From Phocaeicola sp. (GTDB taxonomy: Bacteria > Bacteroidota > Bacteroidia > Bacteroidales > Bacteroidaceae), in assembly GCA_020026225.1 (NCBI GenBank), contig JAHHQU010000021.1, positions 1 to 36,226 of the forward strand: a DNA stretch of 36,226 bases. Reading direction: 5' to 3'. Within the stretch, counting starts at the first letter, position 1; the number at the start of each line of letters is the position of its first letter. Both the position numbers and the translations under genes were made by a program. Positions 1-7,770 of the stretch are shown piece by piece. Under the pieces are notes generated by a model. The model made no database searches. It saw only the letters and a program-made list of their open reading frames with translations, and was not told where the DNA came from.

Positions 1-747
1 TACTGTGCTTGAACAATATCTCGCAAAAATGGGCTTTTTAAGGGACGACTATGTACGGTTAATCATCGTTATCTTCCAAGGTTGATCATCGGATTATTGG
101 TTGCTTACTTGGGGATTTTATTGATGGGAAACGGGTTTGTTTATGGTCCTGAGAATATCCTTTCGGTAGTCGATTTGCATGTCTTGGGAGTTCATCATAT
201 TTATAATGACCATGGCATAGATCCGGAAGGAGTCTTGAGTACGATTCCTGCGATAGCTCATGTCTTGATAGGCTTTTGCATCGGGAAAATCTGTATAGAA
301 GCTCAACAGCCTGAAGAAAAATTGAACAAGCTCTTTTTATGTGGCTTTTTCTTGTTGGTGGTGGGGCTGCTTCTCCAGTATGTTTGTCCGTTGAACAAAA
401 AGATATGGTCACCGAGTTTCGTTTGCGTGTCTTGTGGCATCTCTACCTCTTTGTTGGCATTGTTGTATTGGTTTATTGATGTACGGCAGCATACTCAATT
501 ATCTCTTCCGATGGAGGTTTTCGGCGTGAATCCTTTATTTTGTTATGTCTTCAGTCAGGTGCTGAGCGTGTGGTTCGATACTTTACCTTTGCAGGGAGAT
601 AGTGTCCATACGTTGATTTATTCAGTTCTCTGCAGTGGATTTGGGGAAGGGAATTTTGCTTCTTTCTTGTATGCTGTAATCTTTGTTCTTCTTGTATGGA
701 CTTTGAGTTATCCGCTTTATCGAAAGAAAATCTATATCAAGTTATAA
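1..747 (+). CDS. DUF5009 / COG4299 membrane acyltransferase-like protein, C-terminal part
   Basis: This is a polytopic membrane protein resembling the DUF5009 family, distant relatives of heparan-alpha-glucosaminide N-acetyltransferase. The family is thought to acetylate sugars across the inner membrane, but the substrate is unknown. The visible part has about five hydrophobic segments and the family-typical stretches DPEGVLSTIPAIAHVLIG and FGVNPLFCYV. Full-length members are roughly 350-400 residues, so the N-terminal half is missing. The good reading frame can be followed back only to about base 13, because an in-frame TGA lies at 10-12. The next frame is open from base 2 to 82 and reads VLEQYLAKMGF, which recalls the family's VLQR-LAL-C-YG segment, so a one-base shift near bases 35-50 is likely. 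The TTG at 82 is a possible but unconvincing start. A shared terminator follows the stop. Family assignment is fairly sure and function is inferred. Confidence 0.72.
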
Positions 748-763
748 ACCTTGCTTAAAATAT

Positions 764-808
764 AAAAAGGCCTTTCTATACTGTTTCAAGTTAGAAAGGC
801 CTTTTTTA
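764..808. terminator. Bidirectional intrinsic terminator
   Basis: A perfect 13-bp stem (AAAGGCCTTTCTA at 766-778 with TAGAAAGGCCTTT at 792-804) and a 13-base loop are flanked by A and T runs. The hairpin sits between two convergent genes and should end transcription from both sides. Confidence 0.9.
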
Positions 809-845
809 TTTAAGTCTTTTGTTGGACATCTACGAAAGATGGTCT

Positions 846-1457
846 TTAATCGAATACTTTGAATTCATATCCTTGCTCTTTGAGCCATTCTATGGCACGT
901 GGAAGGGCATATTTCAAATTCTTTTCCGATTTTATGGAATCGTGAAACGTGATAATGGAACCGTTTCTCACATATTTTTTGACTTTCGCCAAGACTTGCG
1001 GACCGTTGAGGCATTTACTGTAATCGCGGGTTACTAAGTCCCACATGATGATGCGATATTTTTGCTTCAGTATCTGATACTGCTGCCAGCGCATGTGTCC
1101 GTGCGGAGGCCGGAAGAGGTCGGTATGCAAGTATTCATTGGCTTTGTCGGTATTAGCGAGGTAATTCTCACTAAGGTATTCAGAACCGCGAATATGGTTG
1201 AAAGTATGGTTACCCAAACGATGTCCTCGTTCCACTACCATCTTGAATTCTTCAGGATGTTTGCGAATGTTGTCGCCTACCATAAAGAAAGTGGCTTTGA
1301 TTTGATATTTATCTAGCAAATCAAGTACCCAAGGGGTGATTTCGGGAATGGGACCGTCATCAAAAGTCAGGTAAACCGCTTTTTCCTTCTTATCCATTCG
1401 CCAGATGGCTTGTGGATAAAGAAGGCGTACCAATAGCGGTGGTTGTTCTATAAACAT
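846..1457 (-). CDS. NodB-type polysaccharide deacetylase (CE4 family)
   Basis: This is a 203-residue carbohydrate esterase 4 protein, expected to remove N- or O-acetyl groups from a polysaccharide with a divalent metal. The catalytic motifs are intact: TFDDGP at 31-36 (D33 catalytic base, D34 metal ligand), HTFNH at 84-88 (metal ligands H84 and H88), RPPHG at 116-120 and FHDS at 171-174. The protein is essentially the bare NodB domain. The first 25 residues show no clear signal peptide, so it may act in the cytoplasm or on the inner face of the membrane, or use another export route. It starts 9 bases after the DUF2723 gene ends and is very likely cotranscribed with it. This suggests a shared role in a glycan or glycoconjugate step. 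The family is sure and the substrate is unknown. Confidence 0.93.
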   Translation of the reverse strand: MFIEQPPLLVRLLYPQAIWRMDKKEKAVYLTFDDGPIPEITPWVLDLLDKYQIKATFFMVGDNIRKHPEEFKMVVERGHRLGNHTFNHIRGSEYLSENYLANTDKANEYLHTDLFRPPHGHMRWQQYQILKQKYRIIMWDLVTRDYSKCLNGPQVLAKVKKYVRNGSIITFHDSIKSEKNLKYALPRAIEWLKEQGYEFKVFD

Positions 1458-1466
1458 GGTACTTAG

Positions 1467-4400
1467 TTATTTTCCTTGTCCTACGCGTGTTTCCAACAAT
1501 TTATAAAGTTCGTTGAATTTCTTTGCGTAGATGACACCCGTTTCACAAATTTCTCCAGTTTTGCCGTCTTTTATATTCTCCAGACTCTTGCAAACTTCAT
1601 CCAGACAATACATGTGGCGCATGCAGTTCTCGTAAGAAGTGATGAAGCGCATGTCGTCAAGGCTCAAATACCAGGCAACATACTGGGAAGAGGTTTCAGC
1701 CAACTGTTTCAGTATGTCTTCAGCCTTCTCGGCTTTGCCTAATTTGATGAAGTTGTCCGACATTTCCTTTGAGCTACTGTAAATGTAGTCGTGAGGAACG
1801 GTTGTAGAAGGAATTACTTTTTCGCAGTATTCCAGTACTTCTGCAGCTTTGTCTTTTTTACCCTCCTTGATTAACTGACTACTCAAGAGAACAAACAATC
1901 TACGGTGTGTATCACACATGCGAAGTACTGTTTCGTCTAGGTAAATGCCTTCTCGGTCTATACCTCCAAATTTGAACTTGTGCATCAAGTTGTCATACAT
2001 CTTTTCACTATCGATGTTACTGCCCAATTGCTTGTGGTTGAAAGGAGTAATACGATAAGCCAAACCTTCCTGAAGGAAGTTGTTTGTCAAGTTCAAATGG
2101 TTTTCAGTTCCAACGGTGATAGCCATATACATTGGACGTTCCCAATTTGTATTTGCCAGCATTTCCAGAAGCATGAGTTCGCTCTTGTATAAGGCCGCTT
2201 TACCTTTCAAGGAAAGGGTCATATATTCTGGAATTGAGTCGGGAGTCAACATTCCTGAACGTTTGATAGCTTCTTTATCCAATTTGATTACGATGCTATC
2301 TGTTGGAATAATCTGTTGTCCCATTTTCGGGTTTCGTATCCAATGCTCTAAAATATTCTTCAGTTCAAAAGGATTTTCTCCGAAGGTTTCTCTGGCATCC
2401 TGAGGATTGTTCTTGTAGAAAGTGAGCAGCGTATTCTTTATGTCAGGCTGTATCCGGACGGCTTCGTTGTGTCCAGACACGTAGTCGATACGTTTCCAGT
2501 GGATAGGTACAGATGGAGAATCATAAGCAGGACGACGCATCTGGTCAATGTACCAGTCGGTTTGCAGGTAACTCAAGTTACATACACGCACGTCGGTACG
2601 GAAACCTTCTACTTCTTGATTGTACCATAAAGGGAAGGTGTCATTGTCACCGTTGGTGAAAATGATTGGATCGCCTTCGGCTTGAACAGAATTCAAGTAA
2701 TTCTGACCAAAGTCGCGACAAGTGTATCTTCCGCTGCGGTCATGGTCATCCCAGGTCTGGCTGACCATCTGTACGGGTACCAACAGGCAGATTACCGCTG
2801 CAAGTGCAGCTGAAGGAGTCTCGCCCATGTATTTACGCAACTTTTCTGCAATAGCTGCTACACCTAATCCAATCCAGATGGCGAATGCATAGAATGAACC
2901 GGCATAAGCATAGTCACGTTCACGTGGCTGCAATGGAGTTTGGTTCAAGTAAAGTACGATGGCCAAACCGGTCATGAAAAACAAGAAGAATACGACCCAG
3001 AATTGCTGGATACCTTTCTCTCCCTTATAAGCTTGCCAGAACAGACCGATGAGACCCAGAATCAACGGAAGACAGAAGTAAACATTGTGTCCCTTGTTGT
3101 TCTTCAATTCGTCTGGAAGGAACGTCTGGTCACCTACCAAGGCTTTATCGATGAAAGGAATACCAGTAATCCAGTTTCCGTGTTCTATCTCACCTTGACT
3201 TTGGATGTCGTTTTGGCGACCGGCGAAGTTCCACATGAAATAACGCCAGTACATAAAGTTCAACTGATAAATGAAGAAGAACTTGATGTTGTCCCATTGT
3301 GTTGGGATTTTTACCATAATGGTTTCTCCGCATTCATCGTAAGGAACTTGTTTGCCTTTGACTCCGCCCAACCATTCTTCGTATGCTTTGGCATGGCTGT
3401 CGCTATACATTCGAGGGAACAGCATGTTTTGAGCGTATGCGTATTCGGTCTTATGACGTACTATTTCATAGCTGTCTTTTTCGTTCGGATTTTCTTTTTC
3501 TTTACGTTGGTAGACAGGGGCTCCTTCTTTTACGTCGTACATGCAGCTGTTGTTCACTTGTTTTAGAACAGGACGAGATGCATAGGTTTGTCCGTAAAAC
3601 AGTGGCCAAGAACCATATTGTTCGCGACCCATGTATTCACCAAGAGTAAAGATATCTTCTGGTGAATTCTGATCCATTGGAGTGTTTGCTGAAGAACGGA
3701 TGACAATGAGTGCGTAAGAAGAATATCCTACGAGAATCATCATCAGTGCCAGCATGCTGGTATTAAGTGTACGTGCACTGACACGGAACTTCTCATCCAA
3801 GTTGGCAAAAAGGTAGCATGCTAAGATTGCCAAAACGATGATACCGATGAAGAAACTGCTCCATCCATGACCGTAGAAGGGGATACCAATCAAACCGAAG
3901 CTGGTCAAGAAGGAAATGTTCATCAGTTTCTTGCTGCGTACTACATAGCTTTCATACACACCCCAAATAAGGCTGCATGCCAACAGGAAGAGATAAAAAA
4001 TCAGTCCGCTGTTGAACGATAGGCCTAAGGTATTGACAAATAACAACTCAAAGAATCCGCCGACCTTTACAATACCTGGTACGATACCATACAGTACTGC
4101 TGCCACAATCAGGCCAGACCCCATCAATGCAAGGAGACTTCCTTTTAAGTTGGCATTTGGCTTTTTCTTGTAGTAGTAAACCAATACAATGGCTGGAATG
4201 CAAAGAAGATTCAGCAGGTGGACACCAATAGACAGACCGGTAAGGTAAGCGATTAAAATCAACCAACGATCGCTATGTGGCTTGTCGGCACGATTTTCCC
4301 ATTTCAGAATGAGCCAGAAAACGACTGCAGTAAAGAGACTGGAATAAGCATATACTTCACCTTCTACTGCACTGAACCAGAACGTATCACTCCACGTATA

Positions 4401-4790
4401 TGCCAGAGCACCTACCAGACCTGATGCCATGATACTGATTAATTTACCAGTAGTCATGTCGTCGTCATTCGGACAGATTAATTTCTTGGTAAGATGGGTT
4501 ATACTCCAGAATAAGAAAAGGATACAGGCAGCACTCATCAAGGCACTCATGATGTTGACCATGTAGGCTACTTGTGAAGGGTCACTGGCAAACAAACTGA
4601 AGAAGTTGGCTGTCAGCATGAAGAAAGGTGCACCAGGGGGATGACCGACTTCAAGTTTATAACCGGTTGTAATGAATTCTGGACAATCCCAGAAACTGGC
4701 AGTCGGCTCAATCGTCATGCAGTAAGTGAAGGCTGCAATGGCAAAAGCGAGCCAGCCAACCAGATTGTTAATCTTGTTGTACTGTTTCAT
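1467..4790 (-). CDS. DUF2723 family protein, GT117 / TMEM260-like polytopic membrane glycosyltransferase candidate
   Basis: This is a large integral membrane protein of 1107 residues. The N-terminal segment matches DUF2723: a first membrane helix at about 10-27, WDCPEF at 34-39 and GHPPGAPFF at 49-57. The same spacing of an acidic D-x-x-E motif and HPPG is seen in human TMEM260, an O-mannosyltransferase of family GT117, so D35 and E38 are candidate catalytic or binding residues. Roughly twelve hydrophobic segments span residues 10-700, with a soluble loop near 370-520. The last 400 residues are soluble and end in a helical, TPR-like region at about 990-1090. By family the role would be sugar transfer from a lipid-linked donor to exported protein, which is plausible here because Bacteroides O-glycosylate many secreted proteins. 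A -7 box lies upstream at 4830-4837, and the deacetylase follows after 9 bases. The family is sure and the activity is inferred. Confidence 0.9.
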   Translation of the reverse strand: MKQYNKINNLVGWLAFAIAAFTYCMTIEPTASFWDCPEFITTGYKLEVGHPPGAPFFMLTANFFSLFASDPSQVAYMVNIMSALMSAACILFLFWSITHLTKKLICPNDDDMTTGKLISIMASGLVGALAYTWSDTFWFSAVEGEVYAYSSLFTAVVFWLILKWENRADKPHSDRWLILIAYLTGLSIGVHLLNLLCIPAIVLVYYYKKKPNANLKGSLLALMGSGLIVAAVLYGIVPGIVKVGGFFELLFVNTLGLSFNSGLIFYLFLLACSLIWGVYESYVVRSKKLMNISFLTSFGLIGIPFYGHGWSSFFIGIIVLAILACYLFANLDEKFRVSARTLNTSMLALMMILVGYSSYALIVIRSSANTPMDQNSPEDIFTLGEYMGREQYGSWPLFYGQTYASRPVLKQVNNSCMYDVKEGAPVYQRKEKENPNEKDSYEIVRHKTEYAYAQNMLFPRMYSDSHAKAYEEWLGGVKGKQVPYDECGETIMVKIPTQWDNIKFFFIYQLNFMYWRYFMWNFAGRQNDIQSQGEIEHGNWITGIPFIDKALVGDQTFLPDELKNNKGHNVYFCLPLILGLIGLFWQAYKGEKGIQQFWVVFFLFFMTGLAIVLYLNQTPLQPRERDYAYAGSFYAFAIWIGLGVAAIAEKLRKYMGETPSAALAAVICLLVPVQMVSQTWDDHDRSGRYTCRDFGQNYLNSVQAEGDPIIFTNGDNDTFPLWYNQEVEGFRTDVRVCNLSYLQTDWYIDQMRRPAYDSPSVPIHWKRIDYVSGHNEAVRIQPDIKNTLLTFYKNNPQDARETFGENPFELKNILEHWIRNPKMGQQIIPTDSIVIKLDKEAIKRSGMLTPDSIPEYMTLSLKGKAALYKSELMLLEMLANTNWERPMYMAITVGTENHLNLTNNFLQEGLAYRITPFNHKQLGSNIDSEKMYDNLMHKFKFGGIDREGIYLDETVLRMCDTHRRLFVLLSSQLIKEGKKDKAAEVLEYCEKVIPSTTVPHDYIYSSSKEMSDNFIKLGKAEKAEDILKQLAETSSQYVAWYLSLDDMRFITSYENCMRHMYCLDEVCKSLENIKDGKTGEICETGVIYAKKFNELYKLLETRVGQGK

Positions 4791-4829
4791 GAATTATTTA
4801 TTCTTTATTATCTTCGCTGTAGACGAATG

Positions 4830-4837
4830 CAAAGATA
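4830..4837 (-). promoter_or_regulatory. -7 box for the DUF2723-deacetylase operon
   Basis: The minus strand reads TATCTTTG, a perfect match to the Bacteroidetes TAnnTTTG -7 element, about 40 bases before the DUF2723 start. No clear -33 TTTG is seen at the right distance. Confidence 0.6.
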
Positions 4838-4881
4838 ATAAAGAAATCATTATCAGTACCGTTGCTTTCATTAAAGTTTCT

Positions 4882-5664
4882 TTATATGCCCTCTGGGTGA
4901 TGATGGTGATGGGCCTTTAGAACTCTGTGAGGCAGCTCTCCGTGACCAAGCAACTCAATCGGACAACCGAATTTTTCCTCGAGCCATTCTGCAGAAACTT
5001 CTGTGTCGGGATGATAATCCAGTATTCCGTTAACGCAGGCTATACTTTTTACATTTTGTAAAACAGTACCGATATCGTGGCTTACTAAAATGATGGCACG
5101 TTCCTTATTGATATCTTCCAGCAAGGAGTATAGTTTGGCTTCAAAGCGCTTGTCGATATAGGTATTCGGCTCATCTAAAATAATGACTTGTGGGTCGGAT
5201 ACAAGGGCACGTCCCAAGAGCGCACGTTGTAATTGTCCGCCACTCAATTGGCCGATGGCACGGTTTTCCAGTCCTTCTAAGCCCATTTGAATGATTACCT
5301 CTTTTACTTTTTGGTGCTGTTCTTTTGAGAAGGAACGGAACAGAGACTTTTGGTGGTTCAAACCGGATAAGACTACTTCGTATACGGAAATGGGGAACTT
5401 CTTGTCAATTGAATTATATTGAGGGAGGTATCCCATGGTGATTTCCTCTTTCTTTTCTCCCTTGTAAAAGAAGTGTACACTTCCTGCTGTTGGTTTCAGC
5501 AACCCGAGAATCACTTTCATAAGGGTTGTCTTTCCACCTCCATTGGGGCCGATAATACCTAAAAAGTCTTTTTCATAAACAGTCAGGTTTACGTCTTCAA
5601 GCACCTGCTTTTGGTCGTAAGCTGCAAAGACTCCTTTGAGTTGGATAATAGGTTCTTTTGTCAT
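4882..5664 (-). CDS. Metal (zinc/manganese-type) ABC transporter ATP-binding protein, ZnuC-like
   Basis: This is a 260-residue ABC ATPase of the family that powers zinc or manganese uptake. Walker A is GPNGGGKTT (39-47), the Q-loop glutamine is Q82, the signature is LSGGQ (140-144), Walker B is IILDEP (161-166) and the switch histidine is H196. The C-terminus carries five consecutive histidines (252-256), plus H241 and H246, which fits metal sensing or buffering. I place the start at the ATG at 5664 because it overlaps the stop of the binding-protein gene as ATGA, a sign of translational coupling; a longer open frame to 5721 would run deep into that gene. A membrane permease would normally follow, but the next gene downstream is the unrelated DUF2723 gene. 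Zinc is the likely substrate but this is not proven. Confidence 0.9.
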   Translation of the reverse strand: MTKEPIIQLKGVFAAYDQKQVLEDVNLTVYEKDFLGIIGPNGGGKTTLMKVILGLLKPTAGSVHFFYKGEKKEEITMGYLPQYNSIDKKFPISVYEVVLSGLNHQKSLFRSFSKEQHQKVKEVIIQMGLEGLENRAIGQLSGGQLQRALLGRALVSDPQVIILDEPNTYIDKRFEAKLYSLLEDINKERAIILVSHDIGTVLQNVKSIACVNGILDYHPDTEVSAEWLEEKFGCPIELLGHGELPHRVLKAHHHHHPEGI

Positions 5665-6536
5665 ATTCGCTTGTTTGAGGTGTTCAAAGATTTGGCAATC
5701 TGGATCATTTCTTCTTTCCAATGATAGCTTAACGGATTGATGGGAATTACTTCTACTCCTAATTCGTCGGCAATCATCTTGGCATTATGTATATCAAATT
5801 CTTTTTGTACGAAGATGATGTGTATCTTGTTTTTTTCACAAGTGCGGATTAATTCTTGCAGGTGACTGGGCGAAGGTTCTTTTCCAGCTTCTTCAATGCT
5901 GATTTGGGTTAGTCCGTAATCACGTGCAAAGTAAGTCAGTGCCGGATGGTAAATCATAAAAGTCTTGTCGGCATTTGTCAGTAAAGAACGAATTTCCTCA
6001 TTCGTTTCACTGATGATGTTGTTCAGACTGTCCAATCGATGCTTGTAGTATGTACTATTGGGCTCATCGAGTTCACATAAAGCTTTGTATATGTTTTCTG
6101 CGATAATATGTGCATTCTTGGTCGAATTCCATGTATGGGGTTCTACTCCATTGTGCGTATGGTCGGTATCTTTGTGAGTGTGTGAACAAGTAGCATGTAT
6201 CAGATTGACTCCGGATGAAGTGTCGTAGAAGGGGAGTTTAGGCGTGTTGTCTTTCAACTTCTCAATCCAACTTTGTTCGAATCCGATGTGTCCGATTTGC
6301 AGGTAAGCGCTACTTTTGGCAAGTGCCACCAACTGTTGTGGAGTCGGGTCATAGGTTTCCGGACTGGTACCGTCTGGAACCATGCTGATAACTTTGAATT
6401 TGTCTCCGGCTATCGTTTCTGTGAAGTAGCGGAGCGGCTCAATGGTGACTGTTAATATGGGAGTAGTATCAGTTGTCCTATTCGTACAAGAGGCGAATAA
6501 TGTGATACTGAAAAGGAGCATCAAATATTTTTTCAT
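5661..6536 (-). CDS. Metal ABC transporter substrate-binding lipoprotein, ZnuA-like
   Basis: This is a 291-residue cluster A-I metal-binding lipoprotein. A lipobox ends at C17 (LFASC), and the residues after it (TNR) lack the acidic surface-export signal, so it probably faces the periplasm. A His-rich loop spans about 114-134 (H114, H119, H121, H126, H128, H134), typical of zinc-binding ZnuA proteins. H134 (EPHTW) and H197 (YHPAL) correspond to the usual second and third metal ligands. Where the first histidine is expected the sequence reads SPETYDP, and near the C-terminus the usual Asp-Pro-Leu reads INPLS, so the first and fourth ligands look substituted. The gene heads a two-gene operon with the ATPase. 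A palindrome (6555-6569) and a -7 box (6585-6592) precede it, suggesting metal-dependent repression. Confidence 0.9.
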   Translation of the reverse strand: MKKYLMLLFSITLFASCTNRTTDTTPILTVTIEPLRYFTETIAGDKFKVISMVPDGTSPETYDPTPQQLVALAKSSAYLQIGHIGFEQSWIEKLKDNTPKLPFYDTSSGVNLIHATCSHTHKDTDHTHNGVEPHTWNSTKNAHIIAENIYKALCELDEPNSTYYKHRLDSLNNIISETNEEIRSLLTNADKTFMIYHPALTYFARDYGLTQISIEEAGKEPSPSHLQELIRTCEKNKIHIIFVQKEFDIHNAKMIADELGVEVIPINPLSYHWKEEMIQIAKSLNTSNKRI

Positions 6537-6554
6537 ACGATTAATTTGTTTAAT

Positions 6555-6569
6555 TTAGATTAAATCTAA
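6555..6569. promoter_or_regulatory. 7-1-7 palindrome, candidate Zur/Fur-family operator
   Basis: The sequence TTAGATTAAATCTAA is a perfect inverted repeat of two 7-base arms around one base. Fur, Zur, PerR and Mur operators often have this 7-1-7 layout. It lies just downstream of the predicted transcription start of the ZnuA-like gene, where a bound repressor would block transcription. The regulator itself is not in the window. Confidence 0.5.
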
Positions 6570-6584
6570 TTCTTTCTAAAGGGA

Positions 6585-6592
6585 CAAATATA
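6585..6592 (-). promoter_or_regulatory. -7 box for the ZnuA/ZnuC-like operon
   Basis: The minus strand reads TATATTTG, matching TAnnTTTG, about 48 bases before the start codon. The palindrome at 6555-6569 follows it in the direction of transcription. Confidence 0.5.
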
Positions 6593-6643
6593 AGAAACTT
6601 CTCCTAATTATGTAGCATAATGCCCCATTTACCATGCATCTTT

Positions 6644-7300
6644 TTATAATTTGGTTGCACGGAGAATTTCTCTTTTGCCTCCTGGAGGACCAGGCAATCG
6701 TTCTACGGTAAATCCTGCCGTTTGCAGCATGCGTCGGACTACTCCTTTTGCACAATAGGTGGTTAAGATACCTCCTTGGTTTAAGATGGAGTACAGGTTG
6801 TCAAATAGTTCTTGCGACCACATCTCGGGCTGTTTCTCAGGAGCAAAAGCATCGAAATAAATCACATCATAACCTTTTGAAAAAGCATAGTGAGTAAAGT
6901 CGGCTTCCAATTTGTGGAGTGTGAAGAAAGGGGTGATATTGACATCTTCATTCCATGGAGCTGTATGTATGGCTTCGTATGCATCGGCATGTGATGGGGC
7001 TATCTGAGCTGGATAATTCATGGAGTGGATAATGTCCATATTCAGCGGAAAGCGTTCAATCGTAGTGAAGTGTACTGGTCTTTTATCTTGTTCTGCCGAC
7101 AATAAAGAAAGAAAAGCATTGAGTCCTGTTCCAAAGCCGATTTCTAATACTTTAGGCATGGGTACAGTACAATGTCTTAATCCCATGTTGATAAAGATGT
7201 GTTCCGATTCTGTCAAAGCTCCTTTTACCGAGTGATAATGTTCGTCCAATTCTGGGACGAATAACGTATAACTGCCATCTGCTGTTTTTTCTAATTGCAT
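6644..7300 (-). CDS. mnmD: tRNA 5-(aminomethyl)-2-thiouridine-34 methyltransferase, MnmD type
   Basis: This 218-residue protein corresponds to the stand-alone methyltransferase half of E. coli MnmC, which uses S-adenosylmethionine to make mnm5(s2)U at wobble position 34 of certain tRNAs. Visible motifs are EHYHS near 20-24, the SAM-binding loop LEIGFGTGLN (52-61), the acidic E82 at the end of the next strand, FDAFAPEKQPEMW (149-161), CAKGVVRRML and the C-terminal PGPPGGKRE. There is no FAD oxidase domain, so it is the MnmD form found in many bacteria rather than bifunctional MnmC. It starts 11 bases after the YqaA-like gene ends and appears to be the last gene of the purD-led run. Confidence in family and reaction is high. 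Confidence 0.93.
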   Translation of the reverse strand: MQLEKTADGSYTLFVPELDEHYHSVKGALTESEHIFINMGLRHCTVPMPKVLEIGFGTGLNAFLSLLSAEQDKRPVHFTTIERFPLNMDIIHSMNYPAQIAPSHADAYEAIHTAPWNEDVNITPFFTLHKLEADFTHYAFSKGYDVIYFDAFAPEKQPEMWSQELFDNLYSILNQGGILTTYCAKGVVRRMLQTAGFTVERLPGPPGGKREILRATKL

Positions 7301-7311
7301 AAGTCGTAGGT

Positions 7312-7770
7312 TTATAATGAAATAAGTTTAAGAGTGGTGGCTACAAGTATGGCATACCGTGCCAGCTTTCCCAGCGTCATGGAAATGGATACAATCCATA
7401 CATTGGCCCTCATTAGGCCTAATACAACCAAAATTGCATCGCCTATTACCGGAAGGAAAGAGAGGAAAGCAATCCACGAACCTTTTCCTTGAATAAATCG
7501 TTCTGCTTTGTCCAGTTGTTTTTGTTTGACTCCCAAATAATGTTCAATCCATTCCATTTTTCCAAGGTGTCCGATTCCGTAACAGGTCAGTCCACCCAGT
7601 GCATTTCCTGCGGTCGTAAATAAGACGGAGAGTGTTGGGTCAAGCCCCAGTCCGATGCAAGCAAGCATTACAGCTTCAGAACTGAAAGGGAGAACCGTAC
7701 CCGCTAAAAAAGCAGATAGAAACATGCCCCAATATCCCCAATCGGTTAAAAACTGAAGAAGTGTATCCAT
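7312..7770 (-). CDS. YqaA/DedA-family inner membrane protein (VTT/SNARE-associated domain)
   Basis: This is a small 152-residue membrane protein of the YqaA branch of the DedA/VTT superfamily. It has four or five hydrophobic segments, a proline-containing re-entrant stretch (GTVLPFSSEAVM, about 24-35), a central amphipathic part rich in K, E and Q (80-95), and a second re-entrant stretch (LPVIGDAILVVLG). DedA-family proteins support membrane lipid transport and envelope homeostasis; the exact substrate of the YqaA branch is not established. The start overlaps the end of the upstream membrane-protein gene by 25 bases, which implies coupled expression. Family assignment is good and function is inferred. 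Confidence 0.88.
   Translation of the reverse strand: MDTLLQFLTDWGYWGMFLSAFLAGTVLPFSSEAVMLACIGLGLDPTLSVLFTTAGNALGGLTCYGIGHLGKMEWIEHYLGVKQKQLDKAERFIQGKGSWIAFLSFLPVIGDAILVVLGLMRANVWIVSISMTLGKLARYAILVATTLKLISL

Noticed and set aside
2940..3566. A 208-codon open frame antisense to the DUF2723 gene
   Set aside because: The DUF2723 frame is clearly coding across the same bases, and the antisense product matches nothing I know.
4882..4930. Five-histidine stretch as an engineered tag
   Set aside because: It is followed by PEGI and sits in a metal transporter ATPase, where natural histidine clusters are common.
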